A stretch of 64,000 nucleotides of DNA from Chitinophagales bacterium (GTDB lineage: Bacteria; Bacteroidota; Bacteroidia; Chitinophagales; UBA10324): the NCBI GenBank assembly GCA_013816805.1, contig JACDDS010000001.1:18501-82500 (forward strand). The letters are read 5' to 3'. A model generated the notes under the pieces. It saw only the letters and a list, made by a program, of their open reading frames with translations. It did no database searches and was not told where the DNA came from. How positions within the stretch are numbered: the first letter of the stretch is position 1; each line of letters opens with the position of its first letter. Both the position numbers and the translations under genes were made by a program. Below are positions 8,988 to 17,356 of this stretch, piece by piece.

Positions 8988-9728
8988 GTGCTGAACCTTT
9001 TTAACAGGAAAAAACAGAATAAAAGACAGGTTTTCCACTTGCTTACGGACCTGCATTCCCATTTAATAACCGCTATTGATGACGGTGCACAAACAGAGGA
9101 GGATTCCATTGCCCTGCTTCATGGATTATTTGCTTTAGGCTACCGCAATTGCATCATTACACCCCATATCTATCAGGGTCTTTTCAATAATAAAGAGCAA
9201 AACATTTTACTGGGCTTGGAAAAATTGAAGGCATTGTGTGAATCACAAAAGATTCCAATGAAACTGGAAGCAGCAGCTGAATACTTTTTTGACGATCACT
9301 TTTTTTTATTATTAGAAAATAAGAAGCTTCTCACTTTCGGTAAAAATTTTGTTTTGTTTGAGCTTCCTGTACAAAACCGGCCAATGATGCTGGAAGATAT
9401 AATCTTTAAATTGAATCTTGCAGCATACTCACCGGTTCTTGCTCACGCAGAGCGATACGTCTATTTTCACGATAAGAAAATGCGGGATTACCAAGCAATC
9501 AGGGAAAAAGGAATATCCTTTCAGGTAAATCTAATGTCAGTTACCGGTTATTATGGGGAGCCATTTAAAAGAGCCGCGAGAGATTTAATAAAGAATAATA
9601 TGGTTGATTTTTTGGGTACGGATGCTCACCGCCCTAATCAGCTTCCGGTGATTGCAGAATCATTAAAAGATGGATTAGTACAAGAACTAATTGCATCCGG
9701 AAGATTACAAAATGAAAAACTCTCTTAA
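8988..9728 (+). CDS. CpsB/YwqE-type PHP-domain tyrosine-protein phosphatase
   Basis: A 246-residue PHP-family phosphatase of the CpsB/CapC type, which dephosphorylates BY-kinases that control capsule assembly. Metal-ligand motifs are in order: LTDLHSHL (about residue 20), DDGAQTEEDS, IITPHIYQG, a Glu in the EAAAEYFF strand, LAHAERY, and GTDAHRP near the C-terminus. It starts at a GTG only four bases after the Wzz stop, so translational coupling is likely. No partner kinase is encoded in this window. Confidence 0.88.
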   Translation: MLNLFNRKKQNKRQVFHLLTDLHSHLITAIDDGAQTEEDSIALLHGLFALGYRNCIITPHIYQGLFNNKEQNILLGLEKLKALCESQKIPMKLEAAAEYFFDDHFFLLLENKKLLTFGKNFVLFELPVQNRPMMLEDIIFKLNLAAYSPVLAHAERYVYFHDKKMRDYQAIREKGISFQVNLMSVTGYYGEPFKRAARDLIKNNMVDFLGTDAHRPNQLPVIAESLKDGLVQELIASGRLQNEKLS

Positions 9729-9851
9729 TAAATTAAGGATGGTCTTTCTGTAAAAAAAAGAAATTAATTATTGAAGTATAGAAATCAATTTTCTGAAAGC
9801 CGATTAAGCGGAAAAAGTTTATAATTCTCCGTCCACAGTTTATTTCTTTGT

Positions 9852-9859
9852 TACATTTG
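9852..9859 (+). promoter_or_regulatory. Bacteroidota -7 element TACATTTG for cysQ
   Basis: An exact TAnnTTTG match lies 24 bases before the ATG at 9884. It overlaps the upstream TTG start alternative at 9848, which argues for the ATG. Confidence 0.5.
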
Positions 9860-9883
9860 GCGCGCAAATCAAAAAACTATTTC

Positions 9884-10669
9884 ATGCAACCTGATATTGA
9901 TATTCAAAAAATTATAGATATAGCGCTTGATGCGGGTAAAGAAATTATGACCATTTATGCAGGAGAGTTTTCTGTTGAGCTTAAGGGAGATAATTCTCCG
10001 CTGACTATTGCAGATCAAAAATCGAACGGTATTATTGTTTCTTCCTTAAAAAAGGAATATCCTGATATCCCTATTATTTCCGAAGAAACCAGGCTGATTC
10101 CATTTGAAGAACGCAGCAAATGGAATACATTCTGGCTGGTAGATCCGCTTGATGGTACCAAAGAGTTTATTAAAAAAAACGGAGAATTTACTGTCAATAT
10201 CGCATTGATGAGTGAGGGGCAACCTATACTCGGTGTAGTCTATGCTCCCGCAAAGAACAGGATGTGGTATGGAATAAAAGGGGAAGGCAGTTTTGTGCTG
10301 AATGCTGATGGCTCAAAATCGGCTCTGGAAAAAGGCTCAAGCTGGCGTAATTTAAAAAAGGTAAATGTAGTAGCGAGCCGTTCCCATTTAAGTGATGAGA
10401 CTCTCGAATTTGTGGAAGATTTAAAGAAGGAAGGCAAAGAAGTAGATTTTGTTTCTTCAGGAAGCTCACTTAAGTTTTGCCTGGTAGCAGAGGGGCGGGC
10501 AGATGTCTATCCTCGCTTTGGCCCCACGATGGAGTGGGATACTGCCGCTGGCCAGGCAGTTATAGAGCTTGCCGGAGGGCGAGTCCTGAATTGGCAAACC
10601 AAACAACGATTAGAGTACAACAAAGAAAATTTACTGAATCCGTTTTTTATTGTTGAATTTCCGGCTTAA
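9884..10669 (+). CDS. cysQ: 3'(2'),5'-bisphosphate nucleotidase (PAP phosphatase)
   Basis: A 261-residue inositol-monophosphatase-fold enzyme. Motifs are SEE near residue 67, DPLDGTKEFIKKNGEFTVNI (about residues 86-105) with the metal-binding Asp residues, and MEWDTAAGQA near 218. The KEF after DPLDGT marks the CysQ branch. It hydrolyses 3'-phosphoadenosine 5'-phosphate (PAP) to AMP. PAP is the inhibitory product of PAPS-dependent sulfotransferases, seven of which are encoded within the next 21 kb, so its place here is functionally telling. It has its own promoter and ends convergently with the next gene, the stops overlapping. Confidence 0.92.
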   Translation: MQPDIDIQKIIDIALDAGKEIMTIYAGEFSVELKGDNSPLTIADQKSNGIIVSSLKKEYPDIPIISEETRLIPFEERSKWNTFWLVDPLDGTKEFIKKNGEFTVNIALMSEGQPILGVVYAPAKNRMWYGIKGEGSFVLNADGSKSALEKGSSWRNLKKVNVVASRSHLSDETLEFVEDLKKEGKEVDFVSSGSSLKFCLVAEGRADVYPRFGPTMEWDTAAGQAVIELAGGRVLNWQTKQRLEYNKENLLNPFFIVEFPA

Positions 10670-12048
10670 TGTGCCACTAAAATTTTTCCCCGTTGAACTT
10701 TATGGTTCGAATAAGCTTCAATGAAATACATGTCATTCTTCAATCCGCTTACATCTAATTGGTATTTTGACTCACCAATATTGTCAAATTGTCCAAACAG
10801 TTTTCCATCGGTGGAGAAAATGCGGAGCGATTGTATAGGTGAAGAAAAAATAAGCGTTACTTTTTTGTAACAGGGATTGGAAAACACATGAATAGCTGCT
10901 TCTTCGGAATTCAGATGTAATTCCTCAATACCCACAACGTTGGATTGAAATTTAACAACATAGGCTTCACTATGGTCAGTACAATTTATACAGTTAGTCC
11001 CAACTGCAATTAAGGTTTCATCAAAACATTTTGCAACCTCACTAATTGCACTCGTAGAATTAGAATAGTCATCATTCATGTCAATAGAATCTCCATTTTC
11101 AGTGAGATCCATGAATCGAAAATCGTTACTAACGACAGTAATTTTCTTATTATCCCACTGTTGAAGGAATACAGGATGGATAGGAATTTTTTTTTGCCAT
11201 AATAATGAATGCAAAGAATCAAGACTTGTCAGCAATTTTTGCGTAGTGAACGGACTGGTTACAGAGAAAATTATTCCTCCATTAGCCCTGCCAATGCAAG
11301 CACTCGAGCCTATACATCCAAGTAAATCAATATCTTGAATAGTAAGGTACCAGGTGAGTGCACCGCTTGAATCGAATTCATTAATTAATGGCCCCAATGG
11401 CAATACGTTGAAGTTACCAGAAACGGTTATTCTTTCCTGACCATCTAACAAAACATTCGTAGCGAAACCCGGAGGTCCAAACTGATCAGTCTGAATTCGC
11501 TTTTCCCATAGCAGTTGTAAATTCTTATTATATTTTCTGATGAGAGCAATAGAGTGAAAGTTCCCATAGTCATACCAGTCATACCACCCTTTGGCTCCGG
11601 CAATATAAATATTTTCGCTTTTTGCCATTCGCAGCTTTCCCGCAGAAAATGTTGAATCAGCAGGTATATATAAGAGAGAATCTCCGTTCGCATCGGTCTT
11701 AAGAAAATTTAAATAATTATCAATACCAGAAACATGAGTGTCGAATGCAATGATCACTTCACCGTTGTTAAGCTGACATAATCCTGCAATTCCCGGATAG
11801 TTAAATGGTCCGTATTGCTTTGACCATATAGAAGCACCCTTTTTATCTAGTTTAAGAAGGAATATTTTATAAAATAAGGTATTAGTATCTGTGGTGGCCC
11901 CACAAACCATAAAACCACTATCGTTGGTTTGAATAACTTGGTGGGCTCCAGTAAATTTTCCAAACGAATAAGTCTTTACAAAACCTGTTTGAGCGTTCAC
12001 AGCAGAAACGATAATTGTCCAGACTATAATAATTACTATTCTGATCAT
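10666..12048 (-). CDS. Secreted T9SS cargo protein with repeat-rich, probably beta-propeller body
   Basis: A 460-residue protein with a signal peptide (MIRIVIIIVWTIIVSAVNAQ). The body carries repeated strand-like units (ALIRKYNKNLQLLWEKRI, DSSGALTWYLTIQD, LDSLHSLLWQKKI) typical of delta-60-type repeat or propeller proteins of Bacteroidota. The C-terminal 75 residues (IHVFSNPCYKKVTLIF, STDGKLFGQF, LKNDMYFIEA) form a type IX secretion sorting domain. It is the only minus-strand gene of size in the polysaccharide locus. Its ligand or role is unknown. Confidence 0.75.
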   Translation of the reverse strand: MIRIVIIIVWTIIVSAVNAQTGFVKTYSFGKFTGAHQVIQTNDSGFMVCGATTDTNTLFYKIFLLKLDKKGASIWSKQYGPFNYPGIAGLCQLNNGEVIIAFDTHVSGIDNYLNFLKTDANGDSLLYIPADSTFSAGKLRMAKSENIYIAGAKGWYDWYDYGNFHSIALIRKYNKNLQLLWEKRIQTDQFGPPGFATNVLLDGQERITVSGNFNVLPLGPLINEFDSSGALTWYLTIQDIDLLGCIGSSACIGRANGGIIFSVTSPFTTQKLLTSLDSLHSLLWQKKIPIHPVFLQQWDNKKITVVSNDFRFMDLTENGDSIDMNDDYSNSTSAISEVAKCFDETLIAVGTNCINCTDHSEAYVVKFQSNVVGIEELHLNSEEAAIHVFSNPCYKKVTLIFSSPIQSLRIFSTDGKLFGQFDNIGESKYQLDVSGLKNDMYFIEAYSNHKVQRGKILVAH

Positions 12049-12283
12049 ATTACAGAAATATTATTATAAACATTAGCAGTATCCAACAAATTAATCATTT
12101 CCCTTAATTCTTTTACAAAACCACATTTCGCAATCAATAATTCGCGCCTGCTAAAAACTGGAATCTATGATTGATTAGAATCATAAGTAAGATTTATGCT
12201 TGATTTTGTACTACCGTAAGAATTGTTTTTGAAACCTCGGAATTCTGGTTACCCGTTTATCACCCTTCCCGGATTAATTTTTT

Positions 12284-12291
12284 TACATTTG
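12284..12291 (+). promoter_or_regulatory. Bacteroidota -7 element TACATTTG before the MBOAT gene
   Basis: An exact TAnnTTTG match lies 55 bases before the ATG at 12347, in the 298-base intergenic space 12049-12346. That space also must hold the divergent promoter of the minus-strand secreted-protein gene, which I cannot identify. Nothing else is seen there. Confidence 0.5.
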
Positions 12292-12346
12292 CGCGACTTT
12301 TTAGATCACGTCTAAGCCGGGGCACTTACTAACTGCCGGATTCAGT

Positions 12347-13789
12347 ATGGTTTTCAATTCATTTGCCTTCATGGTATTTTTTCCGGTGGTCACTATACTT
12401 TATTTCCTGTTGCCACATAATGTAAGATGGTTGCATTTGCTTTTGTCCAGCTGTATCTTTTACATGTTTTTTATTCCTGTTTATGTCCTGATCCTATTTT
12501 TTACTATAGTTATTGATTATTTCGCTGGAATACTTATAGATCAGGCACAAGGTCGAAGGCGAAAAGCATTTTTAATGATGAGCTTAGTAGCTAATATCGG
12601 GGTGCTTGCTGTTTTTAAGTATTATAATTTTTTCATGGATAATTTTAAGTGGATCACCGATATTTTTGGTGTTCACATGGATATTCCTTTTCTCACCATT
12701 ATTCTTCCAATCGGACTTTCCTTCCATACTTTCCAGGCAATGAGTTACACCATCGAAGTGTACCGTAGAAACTTTAAACCTGTTCGTGATTTTGGTATCT
12801 ATTCTTTATATGTAATGTTTTATCCGCAATTGGTTGCAGGACCTATAGAGCGCCCTCAAAATCTGATACACCAATTCTATGAAAAACATTATTTCGATTA
12901 TAATAGAGTGGTATCGGGACTCAAGCTGATGTTGTGGGGACTCTTTAAAAAAGTGGTGATCGCGGATCGCCTGGGTGCATACGTTGCCAATGTGTTCAAT
13001 TTCCCTCATCAGCACAATGGAGAGCCGCTTACCTTTTGGGTATCCGCATGGTTTTTTGCGATACAGCTCTATTGTGATTTTAGCGGATACAGTGATATAG
13101 CCATTGGAGCAGCCAGAATTATGGGCTTTAATTTAATGACCAATTTCAGAAGACCCTATCTCGGTCAAAGTGTCGGCGACGTATGGCAACGCTGGCATAT
13201 TTCTCTTACCACCTGGTTCGCTGATTATGTTTTTAAACCACTGGGAGGCTATCGGAAGGGAAGGTGGCGGGGAATTCTTAACCTTGGTATCCTTATGTTT
13301 CTTGCCGGACTTTGGCACGGAGCTAATTGGACGTATGTTCTTTGCTTTCTGGTTTTCTTTTGCTTCCTCGCTTCAAGACTGATCTTTAAAAAGCAATTAG
13401 ATAAATTTGATAAAATCACTTATGGTATTCATCCATTGTTTGGGAGAGTAGTGAGTTCGATTCTCGCATTTCACTGTGGAATTTTTTCTTACATCTTTTT
13501 CCGGTCGCCAAGTGTACACGATGCCTTGTACTATTATTCCCAGATGTTCAGCTTTAAAAGTCTGAAGTTTTATGATGGCGATGCCTCCACTTTATGGTAC
13601 GGGGTATTTGGCATACTATGCTTATTCTTTATTGAGATTTACCAGGAAGATTTTGCAACTAATAAACAATCCATTTTTCCTGAGCCAAAAAATATCTTCG
13701 GTAAATATATTTTTTACGGTGCAGTAATTTCCATCATCTTATTAATTGGAGTCTTCGATGCAAGTCAGTTCATTTACTTCCAGTTCTAA
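12347..13789 (+). CDS. MBOAT-family membrane O-acyltransferase (AlgI-like)
   Basis: A 480-residue polytopic protein of the AlgI/DltB/PatA group, about ten membrane segments. It has the PIGLSFHTFQAMSYTIEVYR block, PQLVAGPIERP, the WQRWHISLTTWF motif and the invariant catalytic His324 in GLWHGANW. Such proteins pass acetyl groups from a cytoplasmic donor across the membrane to a periplasmic or extracellular acyl-transferring partner. The next gene, overlapping by about 30 bases, encodes an SGNH-like partner, so the pair probably O-acetylates the polysaccharide made here. Confidence 0.92.
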   Translation: MVFNSFAFMVFFPVVTILYFLLPHNVRWLHLLLSSCIFYMFFIPVYVLILFFTIVIDYFAGILIDQAQGRRRKAFLMMSLVANIGVLAVFKYYNFFMDNFKWITDIFGVHMDIPFLTIILPIGLSFHTFQAMSYTIEVYRRNFKPVRDFGIYSLYVMFYPQLVAGPIERPQNLIHQFYEKHYFDYNRVVSGLKLMLWGLFKKVVIADRLGAYVANVFNFPHQHNGEPLTFWVSAWFFAIQLYCDFSGYSDIAIGAARIMGFNLMTNFRRPYLGQSVGDVWQRWHISLTTWFADYVFKPLGGYRKGRWRGILNLGILMFLAGLWHGANWTYVLCFLVFFCFLASRLIFKKQLDKFDKITYGIHPLFGRVVSSILAFHCGIFSYIFFRSPSVHDALYYYSQMFSFKSLKFYDGDASTLWYGVFGILCLFFIEIYQEDFATNKQSIFPEPKNIFGKYIFYGAVISIILLIGVFDASQFIYFQF

Positions 13790-14837
13790 AGCCGGGGAAG
13801 AAGCTATAAAAATCGCGTCACCAAAATATGGTGTTTGGCGTCTTATGCGCAATGGTATGCTCTTATTATGCGTAATAATAGCCTTTGATCAAGTAGGCGG
13901 AAGATTCCTTCATTATATGTATTTCAAACAAAAAACCGGACCAAATGCTGAGACTACTTTCACTTTTACAAAAATGCAGCAAGATGCTGTAATCCTGGGT
14001 TCGTCCCGTGGCAGGAGAAACTATAATCCACAGCCTATCGGCGATTCATTGGGAATTGGTTGCTATAATGCGGGTCATGATGGCCAGACGATATTTTATG
14101 AGGAAGCTATTATTCGAATGGTATTAAGCCGCTATACTCCTAAATTGGTTGTGCTGGATTTAAATCCGGAAGAAATGTATTACAAGGATGTCCATTACGA
14201 CCGGTTAAATGTATTAGCTCCGTACTATTCTGATTATCCGCAAGTGCGGGATATTTATCTATTGAAAGGTAACCGTAATCCGGACCACGACAGAATTGCA
14301 TATCGGCTGTGGCCCGTTAATAATGAAGGAATAAAGATGATGTCACTCATTTATCGTAATAATTCCGCCGTGCTGGATATTCTTACGGGAATGTTTAAAA
14401 ATAGGAAATCAGATTCTGGCTTTAAGCCATTAAAGGGCATTATTACGCAGCAAAAAGCGAATGAGCTGATTAAAGAAAATAACAACCTAAGAGATACAAA
14501 GGGGAAAATTGTAGATATAAATAAGATAAACGGTTTGGAAGAGATTCTTTCAACCCTCACCTCGCGCGGCGCAAAAGTATATGTGAGTATGTCTCCCGCT
14601 TTGACACCATTTGGCATGGAGCCATCTTACCACAGTATTCTTGATGTTTGCAGAAAATATAACGTTGCCTTTAAAGACTATAGTCAGGACGCTGCCTACA
14701 ATCATTTAGATTATTTTTTTGATAACCATATGAATAAGGATGGAGCTAATTTATTTTCTGTTCATCTTGCGCACGATATAAAACAACTCTATCCCGAATT
14801 ATCAAATAAACAGGTTGCAGTTTCTAATACCCATTAA
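13758..14837 (+). CDS. Membrane-anchored SGNH-hydrolase-like acylation partner of the MBOAT protein
   Basis: A 359-residue protein with one N-terminal membrane helix (LMRNGMLLLCVIIAFDQ, about residues 33-52) and a periplasmic domain. It holds an SGNH-like block I motif (AVILGSSRGRRNYNP, Ser near residue 82), a GHDGQ motif and a late DYFFDNHMNKDGANLF segment with the DxxH-type arrangement expected of the catalytic pair. This is the architecture of AlgJ/AlgX/DltD-like partners. The ATG at 13758 overlaps the MBOAT gene by 32 bases, suggesting coupled translation. Acyl-transfer function is inferred from the pairing. Confidence 0.8.
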   Translation: MQVSSFTSSSKAGEEAIKIASPKYGVWRLMRNGMLLLCVIIAFDQVGGRFLHYMYFKQKTGPNAETTFTFTKMQQDAVILGSSRGRRNYNPQPIGDSLGIGCYNAGHDGQTIFYEEAIIRMVLSRYTPKLVVLDLNPEEMYYKDVHYDRLNVLAPYYSDYPQVRDIYLLKGNRNPDHDRIAYRLWPVNNEGIKMMSLIYRNNSAVLDILTGMFKNRKSDSGFKPLKGIITQQKANELIKENNNLRDTKGKIVDINKINGLEEILSTLTSRGAKVYVSMSPALTPFGMEPSYHSILDVCRKYNVAFKDYSQDAAYNHLDYFFDNHMNKDGANLFSVHLAHDIKQLYPELSNKQVAVSNTH

Positions 14838-14855
14838 AGCAGCGAAAGCTATTAC

Positions 14856-15734
14856 ATGCCACTTCCGAATTTTCTATTAGTTGGTGCAGCAAAATCAGCT
14901 ACCCGGTCGCTGTATAACTATATGATACAGCATCCTGATGTATTCATGCCAAAGCTTAAAGAGCCGCAGTTTTTTGTGGCCGCTCAGGTACAGAACAGGA
15001 TTCAGAAGTGGGTTGATGATGAAACCCAGTATAGAGCGCTTTTTGCGGGGTCAGAGGGTAAGAAAGCAATTGGTGAAGCGAGTGTGATGTATCTTTTTTT
15101 TTATCGGGAAGCAGTAGAAAATATTAAAAAATACCTGGGTAACGAAATAAAGATCCTCATGATCCTTCGCAATCCTGTGGAACGGGCCTATTCAGCCTAT
15201 AATTTCGTAAGGGTAAACAATCCAGAAGAAAAGTATTCATTTGAGTCAGCTCTTGAAAAGGAAGATGAACGTTTTAAATCAGAAGTTTCCCTTTTCATGC
15301 AATACCGGAAAATGGGCTTGTATGCGGATGCAGTAAAGTCCTATCTGGAAAGTTTTAAATCTGTGCACATTGTTTGGTATGATGATTTTATTAAGGATGT
15401 TCCGGGCACTATTAAATCTATTTTCCGTTTTCTTTCAGTTAACCCTGATGTGAATATTGATTACAACAAACGATGGAATGAAGGTGGCTGGCAATGGAAA
15501 AACCCGGTGCTTCGCTGGCTCTTCATGAGTGATAATCCGTTTAAGAAGGCCTATAAAATGTTTTCAAAAAAGAAAAAAGGAGTTCGTACCAATAAATTTT
15601 TCAGAGATAATTTCGCTAAGAAAGCAGAACCAATGGATTCCGAAACCAGGAAAAACCTCATTGAATACTTTCGAAGTGATATCGAAAAGCTTTCCATTGT
15701 TACAGGAAGAGATTTATCTTCCTGGCTGGAATAA
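14856..15734 (+). CDS. PAPS-dependent sulfotransferase, altered PAPS-binding loop
   Basis: A 292-residue cytosolic sulfotransferase-fold protein. The N-terminal LPNFLLVGAAKSATRSLY occupies the 5'-phosphosulfate loop, and ILRNPVERAYSAYN (about residue 105) is the 3'-phosphate motif. The loop reads KSATRS where the other copies here read K[SA]GTT, so the usual Gly-Thr is Ala-Thr and the second Thr is Arg. The rest of the family pattern, including the KEPQFF segment and the C-terminal RDLSSWL, is intact. It follows the acylation pair by 18 bases and probably modifies a sugar of the exported polysaccharide. Confidence 0.85.
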   Translation: MPLPNFLLVGAAKSATRSLYNYMIQHPDVFMPKLKEPQFFVAAQVQNRIQKWVDDETQYRALFAGSEGKKAIGEASVMYLFFYREAVENIKKYLGNEIKILMILRNPVERAYSAYNFVRVNNPEEKYSFESALEKEDERFKSEVSLFMQYRKMGLYADAVKSYLESFKSVHIVWYDDFIKDVPGTIKSIFRFLSVNPDVNIDYNKRWNEGGWQWKNPVLRWLFMSDNPFKKAYKMFSKKKKGVRTNKFFRDNFAKKAEPMDSETRKNLIEYFRSDIEKLSIVTGRDLSSWLE

Positions 15735-15766
15735 TCATATAACAAAAAGAGGTATCCGGATGAATT

Positions 15767-17230
15767 ATGAGTGGAAAAGATGAAAAAATAGTGAACCCTG
15801 TACAGGTAACTGAGGAAGGAGTGGTTCATGATAAAGAAATTGTTAAGGGAGGAATATCTGCCTTTACTGCCCGTATCATCGGTATGGGATTTAGCTGGCT
15901 GTTTGCAATTATTATTGCACGTGGATATGGAGCAGCGGGCTCCGGCCTATATAACCTGAGCCAGAGCCTGATGAATTTTATGGCGAGCATCACGAAGATG
16001 GGCTCCGATACATTGATGACTCGTTACGGAGCACAGTATGCTGCTAAAAAGCAGTTTGGCTGGATCAAAGACCTGTACAATAAAAGCATGCTGGTTTCGG
16101 TACCGCTTGCCATCTTTTTTTCGGGGTTGCTTTTCTTTCTGGCGCCATGGATTGCAACAAAAGTTTTTGATAAAAGTGACCCGACGGTTACTCTGGCTTT
16201 TCGTATTGCTGCTTTTTCTTTATTGCCCGTAACGGTATTTAATATTTCAAACGGTGGTTTACGTGGCTTAAAGCAGATTCGCATCTACTCATTGCTTCAG
16301 AACGTGAGTAATTTTTTCTTTGGCTGTATTATAATTACTATTTTTTTATTCATTACCCGTGATATTTATGCACCGGTTATTACCTATGTTTCTTTCATTA
16401 CAATCACCGGAGTTCTTGCTTTTTATTTCTTTCTTAAATATTCCCGTTACAGCACTACTCAGGTCGAAAAGGGCCTCGATTTCAACGAGAAATTCTGGAT
16501 TGGCGTTTCACTTTTTATTGCATCATTTGCATCTCTTGTCCGTGGGTACTCCGATACATTTGTTCTTGGCCGCTACGCAACTATTGAGGATGTTGGAATC
16601 TATAGGAATGCTTTTAAGATTGCAACCGTAGCACGGATCGCTCTCACTGCATTTCTGGTTCCTGCTGCGCCACGATTTTCAGAACTATTCAGCCAGGGAA
16701 AAATGAAAGAATTAGGACAATCGGCGCAGTTTGCCACAAAGGTTATTTTCTGGACATCCGCACCTATTTTGCTGGTTATTATATTATTTCCTAAGCCGAT
16801 TATGAGCGTGTTCGGTGAAAAATTTACAGAGGGCAGCACTGCCCTGGTGATTTTAGCTATAGGTCAGTTTATCAATGCAGCTACAGGTCCGGTAAGCAAT
16901 ATTCTGGTTATGACGGGCAAGCAGAAAATAAATAGAAACCTTATGGTATTAGCTACTATAGCTGCCATAGCATTGGATTTGTGGCTGATACCAATTTACG
17001 GTGCTACAGCAGCTGCGGCTGTCAACACTTTTGGAGTTGTGTTAATGAATATGATTCCCTTTTTCCTCATAAAATATTATTATGGGTTTTATACGCTTGA
17101 TGTTAGAGACCTGTTTAAAATTAGTCCGAAGGGATTAATCAAAGACATCAGAAAATCATTGAAGCAGGAAAAGAGGAAAAAGGTTGAAAAAGAAAATGAG
17201 GTAGAAGAACAAATAGGAACTATCGAATAA
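15767..17230 (+). CDS. Polysaccharide flippase (Wzx/MATE-like)
   Basis: A 487-residue polytopic protein of the polysaccharide-transporter branch of the MOP superfamily, with about twelve to fourteen membrane helices and a charged cytoplasmic C-terminal tail rich in Lys/Glu. The N-terminal GGISAFTARIIGMGFSW and ARGYGAAGSGLYNLSQS segments are typical of helix 1-2 of Wzx/RfbX-like flippases. It would move undecaprenyl-diphosphate-linked repeat units to the periplasm for Wzy polymerisation. It is flanked by sulfotransferase genes, so sulfation could precede or follow flipping; PAPS use implies the cytoplasmic side. Confidence 0.9.
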   Translation: MSGKDEKIVNPVQVTEEGVVHDKEIVKGGISAFTARIIGMGFSWLFAIIIARGYGAAGSGLYNLSQSLMNFMASITKMGSDTLMTRYGAQYAAKKQFGWIKDLYNKSMLVSVPLAIFFSGLLFFLAPWIATKVFDKSDPTVTLAFRIAAFSLLPVTVFNISNGGLRGLKQIRIYSLLQNVSNFFFGCIIITIFLFITRDIYAPVITYVSFITITGVLAFYFFLKYSRYSTTQVEKGLDFNEKFWIGVSLFIASFASLVRGYSDTFVLGRYATIEDVGIYRNAFKIATVARIALTAFLVPAAPRFSELFSQGKMKELGQSAQFATKVIFWTSAPILLVIILFPKPIMSVFGEKFTEGSTALVILAIGQFINAATGPVSNILVMTGKQKINRNLMVLATIAAIALDLWLIPIYGATAAAAVNTFGVVLMNMIPFFLIKYYYGFYTLDVRDLFKISPKGLIKDIRKSLKQEKRKKVEKENEVEEQIGTIE

Positions 17231-17320
17231 TACATATCATTTCAAGGCACGGATACAATTATTTCTGCGGGGTTCTTAACGGATAAACCGTTTTATTAAT
17301 TACTAACAACTCACTTTTTT

Positions 17321-17328
17321 TACATTTG
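17321..17328 (+). promoter_or_regulatory. Bacteroidota -7 element TACATTTG before sulfotransferase 2
   Basis: An exact TAnnTTTG match 29 bases before the ATG at 17357. It suggests that a second transcription unit of sulfotransferase genes begins here. Confidence 0.5.
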
Positions 17329-17356
17329 CGTCGCTTTCAATAAATAGAAGGTGCTG

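Noticed and set aside
10224..10469. Overlapping minus-strand ORFs inside cysQ
   Set aside because: They are antisense to a well-conserved gene, with no start context or recognisable product; shadows of cysQ codon structure.
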